Shown: piece by piece, positions 12,701 to 22,200 of the stretch | Layout of the letters: every line of letters begins with the position of its first letter | How positions within the stretch are numbered: the first letter of the stretch is position 1 | Source of the DNA: Mesostigma viride | Taxonomy: Eukaryota > Streptophyta > Mesostigmatophyceae > Mesostigmatales > Mesostigmataceae | Direction of reading: 5' to 3' | Assembly: GCA_009746045.1 (NCBI GenBank) | Contig: RPFO01000059.1 | Coordinates: 2,519,068-2,583,067, forward strand | Length of the DNA: 64,000 nt | The notes under the pieces: generated by a model | The model's database searches: none | Told to the model about the DNA's origin: nothing | What the model saw: only the letters and a program-made list of their open reading frames with translations | Program-made: the position numbers and the translations under genes

Positions 12701-14043
12701 GAGCCCGGGGGTTTATTTTTAACAAGTGCCAGTTTATTTGGTTTGCACCACTATGGTTGTGCGACAAGTGCGAGCACACGACGCGCCCCTAGCCTTGGCC
12801 CACGGGTGCACGTTGTGCTTGCGCTCCGTGGGGCAACCGACCCATGTGTATGGCCAGGCAATGTGGCGCAAGGCACAGGGGCAAGTCTCTGCCATCTGCA
12901 TGGATGCGAGGGGCAGGGGGACGGACGGCGAGTCTGAGTGGAAAGGGCTGACAAGGCGGGCTGTCAGCCTCAGCACCCATACGTCATCCACAAATATGTA
13001 ACCTGGGCGATAGGTGGCTCATTATTCCTGGCATGCATCAACACCGTTCTGACACCCGAATAATGGCCGAGTGCATTCCGCGGGGGTAGTACTGCTCCAG
13101 GTTGGGGTGAAGCTTGTGCTCATTCGCGAGGGTGATACGCGGGACAAAGCAACAGCTGCGTTGGTGCCACCTACCGCCAGGTCCTTTTCTGCCCCAACCG
13201 CATCCAGCAGACTCTTCAGGCGCGGGCTCGTGGCCATGTCGTGCGACAGGCGGGCCATCACCTTGCTCTGCTGGCCCCTCGCCTCATGGGCACCTTTGGG
13301 CAGGGACGTCTGCGTGTCCCTGCATGCCAAGTATGTAGAGAGCAGTTATGACGACAGCACATCCCACAAACACCCAGGATTGTTTGAGAAGGCAGTACTG
13401 GCCTATACGTCACGGCTGCGCCGCTATTAGCTGCTTGGAGGCTGGCAAGAATTGGCCGACATGAGAAATGGTTTCGCACCAACCAAGCCTGTCCGCGTCC
13501 ACCTTAACATACCTAGAGGCAAGTCCTTCGGAGTCCATTTTGATCTCTGCAATGCTTAACCCAAAGCTATTTATACAAACGAGACTACGTCACAACAGCA
13601 CAACCACGCAAAGACAGGGAATTCATTTGGAGAAAACATGAGATACAGCAGGCTGATACCCATCAACGGTGAATTTTCAGATCACTGGGCGGGGGATTCC
13701 TTCTTCATGCCATAATTCTGCCTACTTGCGCTTACCATATCAACAAGCTGCTGAGACTCGCCAAGGACGACATATCCTGCAGATACGATTTAAGCTGCGA
13801 AAATGCCTGCTTGCTGGAAGCGACGCCTTCCGCAGCGGCCTGAACACAAAGATCCCTCCTGCCGGCATTCAAAGGCTTCTGTACGCGAAAGAGGGGTAAG
13901 AACGTATTAATCCGTTTTGCTCTCCCTGACAACAGGTGTGCTTCTTCCCCAGCTGCGCAACTCCATCTGGCCCGGTGCCCCGGGGCGCGCAGAACATTGA
14001 ACAACACAGCAGTTGATGCAATCGCCATGACTAATACGTGCAC
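3729..14043 (-). CDS. M32 metallocarboxypeptidase (carboxypeptidase Taq family), 13 exons, 590 aa
   Basis: Zinc carboxypeptidase that removes C-terminal residues from peptides. Exons in coding order: 14043-13736, 13319-13175, 11778-11662, 11252-11133, 10042-9965, 8148-8053, 7576-7393, 6725-6622, 6162-6055, 5628-5531, 5201-5036, 4506-4405, 3875-3729. All introns are GT-AG and phases match throughout (1773 nt with stop). Family signatures appear in order: LLIWDTQTSLP near the start; HPFT followed by DVRFT; the zinc motif HEAGH, split by the exon 7/8 junction; HESQS, which holds the third zinc ligand; IRVQADE; and LQDIHWSMGLFGYFPTY. About 90 residues precede the domain, rich in Arg, Ala and Ser and poor in acids, with a hydrophobic start; I infer a plastid or mitochondrial transit peptide. 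The exon 6/7 border is the least certain: I chose the acceptor that keeps phase and length. Usual family length is about 500 residues, so the catalytic part is complete. Confidence 0.9.
8354..8424. repeat. Three-copy tandem repeat of about 29 bp
   Basis: The motif GTGTGAGGCTAT(G/C)GTAAGGC recurs three times in M32 intron 5, just left of the hAT element. No coding role is visible. Confidence 0.7.
8539..9619. mobile_element. Non-autonomous hAT-type DNA transposon (1081 bp) in intron 5 of the M32 gene
   Basis: Terminal inverted repeats of 15 bp, CAGTGCTTCTACTAA, lie at 8539-8553 and, inverted, at 9605-9619. They are flanked by a perfect 8-bp target duplication, AGCCCATC, at 8531-8538 and 9620-9627. 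CAGTG ends with an 8-bp duplication are the hallmark of the hAT superfamily. Many copies of TTCGTCAAC and its inverse lie just inside both ends (about 8560-8730 and 9484-9595), like the subterminal repeats that bind transposase. No complete transposase is present; one 111-aa ORF lies inside. Confidence 0.9.
9079..9414 (+). CDS. Hypothetical 111-aa acidic/basic protein inside the hAT element
   Basis: The only sizeable ORF of the hAT element, on the strand opposite to the host gene. Its N-terminal third is ordinary, the middle is a dense run of Lys, Arg and Glu, and then comes a Ser/Glu-rich part. It ends with CSKCSCQ, a Cys cluster that could be the start of a zinc finger cut short. I infer a remnant of the transposase N-terminus left by internal deletion, but I do not recognise the sequence. 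Confidence 0.4.
   Translation: MSKKNGLAGFKTSTLDALFKKQAGEIVETENIVDLGRSLDEKEGRQGRDKRKRVEREEEDGSNAQEEEDGGQSASSDSASNSVEEESGESLFCSKCSCQQPPSDIVFYPRA
10710..10742 (+). repeat. 33-bp dispersed repeat, copy 1
   Basis: Matches 30738-30770 with one mismatch (core TTTCTGGCCTGCGCTGG). It lies in an intron of the M32 gene. The flanks do not match, so it may be the end of a short mobile element. Confidence 0.6.
12180..12352. repeat. G-rich minisatellite in M32 intron 2
   Basis: Units of the form GTGAGCGGGGGATGGGCGGG and shorter variants repeat in tandem. The array opens several Pro-rich frames on the minus strand that are artefacts of the repeat. Confidence 0.85.
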
Positions 14044-14393
14044 GATGCACCCTTAAAATTGGAACTCTGATGCCCGCGGAGGACTGTCGGTCATGGCCTC
14101 CATTCAGGCAATACCAGACGACGTGTGCAGAAACGTTTTATCCACTTCTCTGTCGCGGAGTGAACTGCTTCGAGTTCGATGACACTAACTGCTGCCAGCC
14201 CAATTCTCTTTTCGTGTGGTCCGCCCTTGGGGCTTAGGGTTTGAAGAGTTGTGATCAAGATTACTGCACATTACAGTAGGAATAGCCGAATAGGCCATGA
14301 CTCAGCGTAGGAATAGCCGAATAGGCTCGAACTTCGAAGCCTCGAACCTGGGCTCGAATAGCGGAGCAGGCAGCTGAGCAGGCGAGCCTAGAC

Positions 14394-14740
14394 TGTAATA
14401 AGCTACTGTTGTTGTTGTTGTTGTTGTTGCCCATGTTCCACCGCGCCACAGGCGCTTGGCCGCCCCCACCCACCGCCGGTGGCTTGCGCCACCTTTACCC
14501 TTGTCAACCCGTCGCCCCTCGGGTTGGGGACAACGCCTCCACCATCCGACGGCCCCAATCCCTCGCGTCGCGTCTATGTGGTTTGTCGGATACATCTGTG
14601 CGGTTTTTCGGCTACATCTGTGCGGATTTCGGCTACATCTGTGCGGTTCTCGGGTGTACCTGTCCGTCCGTCCGTCAGATTCACCCATCTGACGGTCGTA
14701 AAACGTTGGGAGAGTAAATGGGTGGGAGAGATGAGCATTC

Positions 14741-14776
<36 letters not shown>

Positions 14777-15698
14777 CCCACGCCGCCCGCCACTGTCAAC
14801 ATATATACTAAAGCTTGTAAAACGCAGCCTTGGCACAATTTTAGCTAACACTCTTTCGAACGGCTTTCGGCTCCAGCCACTCAGCGGCGCGACTTACAGT
14901 CCGCTTGACGAATGAGCTGCGCGAAATTTCGTTGCGACCAATCACGAAAAGGTCAAACCACGGCGTCCATATTATCACGGTTTTTGGGCGTTACAGCCAG
15001 ATGAGCCATTTGGCAGAGGTCCGTATGCCCAGATTGCAGCAGGAGCCAAACTCTGCGATGTCCTGTGTTCGCGAGCTCCAGATATAACCGTCGCAAACTT
15101 TTGGGCTGTTGGACCAAACTTTCTGTTAAGGAAATCCCGTTACAAACGCGCAGGAAGCTCACACGTGGATTTTCCTCTGCTCCACCGCCTGTAAGCGATT
15201 TTCCCCTGCTGTCTGCGGGGTTGGCGAGGTCACTAATCCCCGCGCGCATCGCGCTCCCGTGCAGGGGTAGCAGTCAATCTGGAGCTACTGTAGTTGAACT
15301 CCGCAAGACGTAGTTCGCGAGCTCCGTCCACTGCGCGGTTGTCCCTTTGTAAAAAGGTACATATTGTGCAACTTCACCTGAATCGAGTTGCGTAGACTTC
15401 AGGCGCCAAGGCACACTTCATCTCATGAGCAGTCGTGAGGTTCCGGGTTCGGATCATCCTGGGTATGGAATTTTTCGGTTTTTTCTTCTTTACCCTTTTG
15501 CCACCCTCCATGAATCTTGTGGTCGAAACCCTAAGGCTAGCGCGCGCTCCTTGGCGAGGCTAGCGCCACCTGGCCCTCGGCGGCGGTACGTGGTGTCACG
15601 CAACCCCTAGCCGGGGCTCCCTGGCCGGGGACCGGCCACAAAAAGAACGAGCTCCAATGTCGCGGGCGAAGCCCGCAAAACTTGTAATAAGCTACTGT
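14394..15698 (-). mobile_element. Probable non-LTR retroposon with 16-bp target-site duplication and (AAC)n tail
   Basis: The 16-mer TGTAATAAGCTACTGT occurs at 14394-14409 and again at 15683-15698. The enclosed 1.27 kb starts with (GTT)n directly after the left copy. Read on the minus strand this is an insertion ending in an (AAC)n tail and flanked by a long direct duplication, as expected of target-primed reverse transcription. A second (GTT)n run at about 14740-14776 may mark a nested or tandem copy of the same family. No RT reading frame survives. A tRNA B-box-like sequence, GGTTCCGGGTTCGGATC, lies at about 15440-15456. Confidence 0.55.
14740..14776 (+). repeat. (GTT)n microsatellite
   Basis: About twelve GTT units within the probable retroposon. 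A shorter run lies at 14407-14430. Confidence 0.85.
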
Positions 15699-16298
15699 AT
15701 GGCCCCACAGCCGTAACCTACAGTAACACGATCTTGTCTTGTGAGTTCAGTTCACAAGCGCGTTGATTGGAATGGCACCTTGGGTGCTTCCCTGCCAGTG
15801 CTGGGTGCGGTTGGGTCTAGAATCAGCGGCCTAGTCGGGGCCCTTGAACTTAAATAATCTTACTGTACAGTACTGTTACGTGGCCCGCCCTGGCCTCTAG
15901 TACTGCCTGGTGCAAGCCTAGTGCCTATCTACCTATTCTGCGCAGTGCGCGGCTTTCTCTGGTAACCGGCTGCTCATCGGACATCGAACGCACGAGAGCG
16001 CGAGAGGGCATATTCGACTAGGTACGTATTTGGGTAGCTTATGCCTGCGGCCTGCGTGCTGCCTTGCGTAAAAGCGCGGGAGAGCGTTGTGCGGCGTTCG
16101 ACGTGAGCGGCGCGTTCGTCGTTCGACGTCTCGGAAATTTTATTCCGACTGGTCAATGGCAGACGCCACGCACGCGGCACCTCCGCATTAACTATGGATA
16201 GTGGAGGGGTAGATCAATCTTCATCTTGTTTCAAGACGTTTGTTTAGCATTCCTCCGTCCCGTCTCCATTATTATCACTCCTGCACGATAGAGGGAAA

Positions 16299-19200
16299 AT
16301 GGGGTCCCACCACGGGCCGCTGACGACTGCCATGGTGCTGGAAAACAGCGCGCACTTTGACATGCTTTTGATGCAGCTTATGTCATCAAATAATGAAGAG
16401 CGTGATCATGCGGAAAAACTTTTCACAGAATGCAAACAACATCCCGACCATCTGGCCCATAAGCTTGTGACGGTTTTGCAGTCGTCGCAGAGTGTGGAGG
16501 CGCGAGCTCTGGCCGCCGTCCTTCTTCGTAAAGTGCTGACAAAGGATGATCCCGCGCTTTGGACCAAACTTAGTCAGCCAAATTTGGAGGGTGTCAAGGC
16601 CCAGCTTTTGCAGTGCGTGCAGAAGGAGACAGTCCGCAACATTTCGAAAAAGGTGTGCGACACGGTGGCGGATCTTGCCGCCGTCATTCTCGACCAAGGC
16701 CACTGGCCCGAGCTCCTCCCCTTCATGTTCCAGTGCGTCCAATCCGGCGTGGACCAGCTGGTGGAAAGCGCCCTCCTGATCTTTGCCGAGCTCGCCCAAT
16801 TTGTGGGCCGTAGCCTGACCCCCTACATCCCGACCCTCCACAACGTCTTCCAGCTATGCCTGAGCACGAGCACCAGCAGCGACATCCGCATTGCCGCTCT
16901 GCGCGCGACCACCAACTTCATCCAGACCGTGGAGAGCAGCGCGGACCGCACCAAGTTCCAGGACCTAGTCCCCGCCATGCTGCAGGCGCTGGCCCATGCG
17001 CTCAACAGCGGTGAGGAGGAGGCGGCGCAGGACGCGCTGGAGATGTTCATCGAGCTGGCGGACAGCGAGCCGCGCTTCCTGCGCCGCCAGCTGCAGGAGG
17101 TGGTCGCCGCGATGCTGTCAATTGCGGAGACCGAGTCCCTGGAGGACGGCACGCGGCACCTGGCGGTCGAGTGCCTGGTCACGTTTGCGGAGGCGCGCGA
17201 CAAGGCGCCCGGCATGATGAAGAAAGTGCCCCATTTTGCTGACCGCCTGTTCCGCTGCCTGCTCATGCTGCTGACGGACATTGAGGATGACCCCGACTGG
17301 CACAGCGCAGATAGCGAGGAGAACGAGGCGGCCGGGGAGACGGCCAACCACGACATGGGGCAGGAGTGCCTGGACCGCATCGCGATCGCCATGGGGGGGG
17401 ACGCTGTGCTGCCGGTCGCGTTCCACCTGCTGCCGCAGTTCCTGTCGCACGCCGACTGGCAGAAGCGGCACGCGGGGCTGATCGCCATCGCGCAGATCGC
17501 CGAGGGGTGCGCCAAGGTGGGTGGGTGGGTGGGTGGGTGGGTGGGTGGGTGGGTGGGTGGGTGGGTGGGTGGGTGGGTGGGTGGGTGGGTGGGTGGGTGG
17601 GTGGGTGGGTGGGTGGGTGGGTGGGTGGGTGGGTGGGTGGGTGGGTGGGTGGGTGGGTGGGTGGGTGGGGGTGCCAAGGGGGGGGAAGGGGGGATGGGGG
17701 GGGTGCACCAAGGGGGGGGGGGGAGGGGGGGGAAGGGTGATGTCTAGCGGTCCTCCGTGCCAAACATGCAGTGAGAGTGGGTGGCGCTGTAAGCTGTGGG
17801 ATACGACTTGATTTCGCGTCCCACAGTGTAGCCGTAGTGTGCGCCGCCCCCTTACGGCATCTCCTGTACTTGTAGCTCATGGTAGCCGTGCCAGCACGAG
17901 TGTAGGATCGTTCCACTGTCCGTTCATCCATAGCATCGCATACCTGCGCAGGGGGCGAACGCATGGCTTGTGGAGAGGCTATTTCCCAGCATCGCTTGCT
18001 GACAACACTGCCCCGCTCGTGTGGCCCCCCCCCCGCCCCGCTGGCCCCCATTTTGCTGCGTGTTCCCCTTGTCCCTTTTGCGTGCTGCGGCCTCCCCCCC
18101 GGCCTGCGGTCGCCAGGGCATGGTGTCGCAGCTGGAGGCGGTGGTGACCTTTGTCCTCAACAGCTTTGCGGACGCGCACCCTCGCGTGCGCTGGTCCGCC
18201 ATCAACGCGATTGGCCAGCTGTCGACCGACCTGGGCCCCGACCTGCAGATGCGCATGCACGAAAAGGTCATGCCGCAGCTTCTGCACTGCATGGACGACT
18301 TCCACAACCCGCGCGTGCAGGTGAGCATGCCAGCCATGGTTTGGTGGTTGCTGGGTCGAGCAGGCATTTGGCTGCTGCCATGTACCAGCATTAATGGGAG
18401 CGCACTCGTGTCGGGCTCAGCCGCTGCTTCCGAACAGGAAAGGCTGCCAGGTTTTAAGCCGGTGGGGTGATGTACAAGTACGTTGGTTGCTGGCAGGTGC
18501 CACCAGGTAGTGGCCAGGTGTGATGCGGGGTTGGTGGATGTGAACGCTCCGTGCTTCCAGAGCCTCTTTTGCAGTGTCAACTGTCGAGTGTGAGGGGCCG
18601 GCTCTCTGTATGTTTGTTGCTCTACGTGCATGTCATGCACGGCGCGATACGACTGGGTCGTGGTATGTGTTCCCTATGGATGGACGTAGATTTATGCTTT
18701 CATGCGCGTTGTGGGTGGGCATTTGCGGGTGCTCGTGAGCGCCTTGTGTGTGTGTGGTGGTGGGGGGGGGCAAGGAATGTGCTTCTGTCTTGCGTGGTGT
18801 CAAGGTGCCAGCCTATCTTCATTCCCATCGAAGATCCCCTGTCTTTGCCTGCAGCTTCTTAGCAACTCTCTGTCCCTCTTGCCATGCCATTGTGGGGCCG
18901 TTGTGGGGCTTGCCTTCCGCCCCACCTGGCCACGGCCCCCCATACTGGCTGCAGGCGCACGCGTGCGCGGCCATCGTCAACTTCAGCGAGGACAGCTCAG
19001 TCGACGTGGTTGCGCCCTACCTCGACATGCTCGTCTCCAAGCTCATCACGCTGCTGCAGGTGAGACATGCGGGATGCTGCTGCAGGGGAGCAAGCTCATT
19101 ACGCTGCTGCAGGTGAGACACGTGTGCTGCTGCTGCAGGGGAGCAAGCAATCACAAATGCAGTGTTTCTGCTAAGGTGGGGGGGAATTCGGACGGTCTGG

Positions 19201-22200
19201 CCGAGGCGGCGGAGCGGTCGAGGGGGGAGGGTCCGGGGGGGGCCCTCCCCCCCGTACACTGGCGAATTTTTTCTGGGCAAAACAAAATGGCACTAGGATT
19301 TCTATCATGGTTTTGATGCTTCCTTTAGCATTCTTACAAAACTGGGTCAGCACCTCTTGTGACAAAACCCAGGCAACAAGGGTAGCTGATGGCCCTAGGC
19401 ATTTAAGCCTCAGCCTTAAAAGTACCAAACACGTTTATCCATTTGCAGCCAATCTACCAAGCACCAACAAGACCAAATGAGGAAGATAACGGGCGGTCTG
19501 ACTGTGGAATGTGGGCAGGGCCAAACTTACATCCGTAACGTAACGCAACACAGTAATGGTTTTAAAACAAATACAATGGGAGTGTACAGCAAAGCAAAGC
19601 AACATATATTCTGCAAACTCATAACACAGCTGAGCAGTCTCGATAAAATACCATTCCTTGAAACCCCTGAACTCTTGTCTCTAGCCGTTGACGCCCACTC
19701 GCCCAGCGCACTCTTACGGCCCCTGGCTCTTTCCTATAGTTTCACCCCCTGCATTTTACATGCGTCCCTTTTTTCCACAGACAACTAAGCAATCCTCCTT
19801 CCAAACACAGCGGCTCCATGCTGTTTTTGTAATCCGCAGCGCCGCAATCCCCCGTTCCTCATCGGCGTCCAAGTCTACTTCTCGGACTGACAGCAGGGTG
19901 GAATTGACAGCTTTAACATCGCTTTGAGCAGCCTCCTTTTTTCTGTGCATTAGCATGCTGGCAGAGCGTTTCGTTGCTGTAACCAACGGCAGCATCTAGT
20001 TAGCAAACATGCAATCAGCAATGTTTGTTGCTTTCTGACGACAATGCAATCAGCTTCTCGCTTTTCCTTAAAGATACGCAGTTCCGGTTAAATTCATGTG
20101 CGGCCTGGCGTCCCCATTAGACCTCCACCCTCCGGTCGCTAAACAGCTTCTGCACGTCCCAATATGTACTATCCGTTTTCTAGCGCGATATTAGCCCGTT
20201 ATCAGACATCCTTTAGCGGCGTCGCTGCCATTGTTCGCAGCCTTTTTCGTGCAACGGGAAAAGCCGGCATGACATGCTCATGGCTGCCCCATGCCTCCTG
20301 ACAAAAACATTACAAGTGTGCCTACAGACTGACACCAAGAATGGAATGTACCAAGTATTCACCAATGCGTTACATAGGTATCAAGCGGCTCAACATGGAG
20401 TCTTGCTTAGAATCCGTACGTAGGGCCAGGCGCCACGCCGCGCGGTGGCAGCCAGCGGCCCAGCTTGCTGCCTGCCGGCTGCAAGACTCGGCCTAGTTGG
20501 TGGCGGGTCCCCCGGACACCTACCGGACGTGTCCGGACGGCCGCGCAGCCTTCGGACATTATGCGTCCGGACGGCCTGGCGGCCTCTGGAAAATTCGGAC
20601 ACAATGTCCAGATTCGGATCGTAAGCAGAAGCACTGCACAAATGCCTTGTCGCATTGATGTACTGCAAGTGAGCAAGCACACTTGTGCTGCAGGTGAGCA
20701 GCACGCTCCAGTAGTTTTTTTGTTGGCCTGTGAGGCAGTAGTTGCGGGCCATCAGTGCGCATCCACCAGGTGGCATGCCTGCCCAGCCCCTGGCGATCTG
20801 TTTGATGGCCCCTGTGGGTCACGGCAGCTACCGTGCCTCCGGCAAGAACTTAAGTTTCTGCACCCATTAGGGTTGTTGTCCACGAGAGACTGATTGGCCA
20901 TGTGCTTCACCCTCATGACATTGTCAATTCCCCGCTGCACTCTTTTGCCTTTGTGCTCCACCCCCACCAGAACGGGCGGCGCATGGTGCAGGAGGGTGCA
21001 CTCACCGCACTGGCGGCCGTTGCCGACTGCGCACAGGCAAGCATGCGCGCGCACATGCTGCCCTCTGGATGCGTTGTCCCCCCGTTGTTTCTGGCACGCT
21101 GCCTGCCATGTGGCTGTCAACGCTTGCGGTCCCCGCTGCGTTGTCACAGGCACCTGCATGGGCGGTGGATGCCCTCTCACGTGTCCACCCGATGCGCCCT
21201 TGACGTGGTTGTTGGGGTGGGCTTTGTTTGCCACTGTGGATTGCCCATGTCGGCGCCCGCAGCTTCCAAGTTTGCATGTGGAATAGCAGGTATCACCGGT
21301 TTGATGGTAGGGGTAGGGCAAGATTCTGTTGCAGGGTTTTTGCACAGGGTTTAGTGCGACGGCCGAGTTTGGCTGAGCTGTGAGGCATCGCGGCAGGCTG
21401 CCTGATGACCCTCTTCTGGGCCGCACCAGGCTGGCCACCACACATGAGTCGCCGCCCGTCCATCCTTGCTGTGGGTTGGCCCGCATCGCGCGTGTGTGTC
21501 TCACGCGCCAAGTCTAGGGCAGCGGTTGCCGCGTGCGTGATGGTGTGCGTGTGGGGCGTTGCAGGGCTCGTTTGAGAAGTACTTCGAGGCGGTCATGCCC
21601 TTCCTCAAGAACATCCTTATCCACGCCACCGACAAGACGCACCGCATCCTGCGCGCCAAGTCCATGGAGTGCATCTCCCTCGTGGGCATGGCAGTCGGCA
21701 AGGACAAGTTCCGCGCGGAAGCCAAGCAGGTGCGCGCCCGTGCGCGGTAGCCTTGGGGGGGGTTGGAACGCACATGGGGCAGGGGGCAGGGGGGAGAGCG
21801 ACTAGCGGAGCCACAGGTGCCACGTGGCGGAGCATGCCTGGGCGTGGTGGAGCATGGGTGGGCCTGGCGGAGCATGCCTGGGCGTGGCGGAGCATGGGTG
21901 GGCCTGGCGATGGCAGTAAGGGGGAGCATGTCCCCACGGCACTGCGCCAAAGGGTGGCCGGGCGAGATCGGGCGGTCAGTTGGGTGGGGGTGTGGGGAGG
22001 GTGACGGTTCTCTAAATGCTGTAGTAGGCATCATGGGCAATGGGGCTGGACCACGGAGATGGCTGGGGTCTGGCATTTGTGTTGGACGCGTGAAAGGACT
22101 GCTACAACATCTGCCAGGGCGGCTCCTGCTGTGTTTGTAATGCCTGGGGCATCACTTGGCATGATTTTATGTTGCTTCAACAGCCCACCCCCATTTCTAC

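Larger units (their letters stand above)
14044..16298. other. Divergent intergenic region between the M32 peptidase and importin-5 genes
   Basis: The two genes are transcribed away from each other, so both promoters must lie in these 2.25 kb. Over half is taken by the probable retroposon at 14410-15682. The remaining 15.7-16.3 kb stretch next to the importin start is probably its promoter. I see no clear TATA box and claim no factor sites. Confidence 0.6.

Noticed and set aside
12561..12740. A third hAT-like element (CAGTGGC...GGCACTG)
   Set aside because: The flanking 8-mers do not match (ATTTATTG versus TTTGCTAG) and the inverted ends share too few bases.
16823..18051. Thr/His/Pro-rich minus-strand ORFs
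   Set aside because: Antisense of importin exon 1 and the (GTGG)n array.
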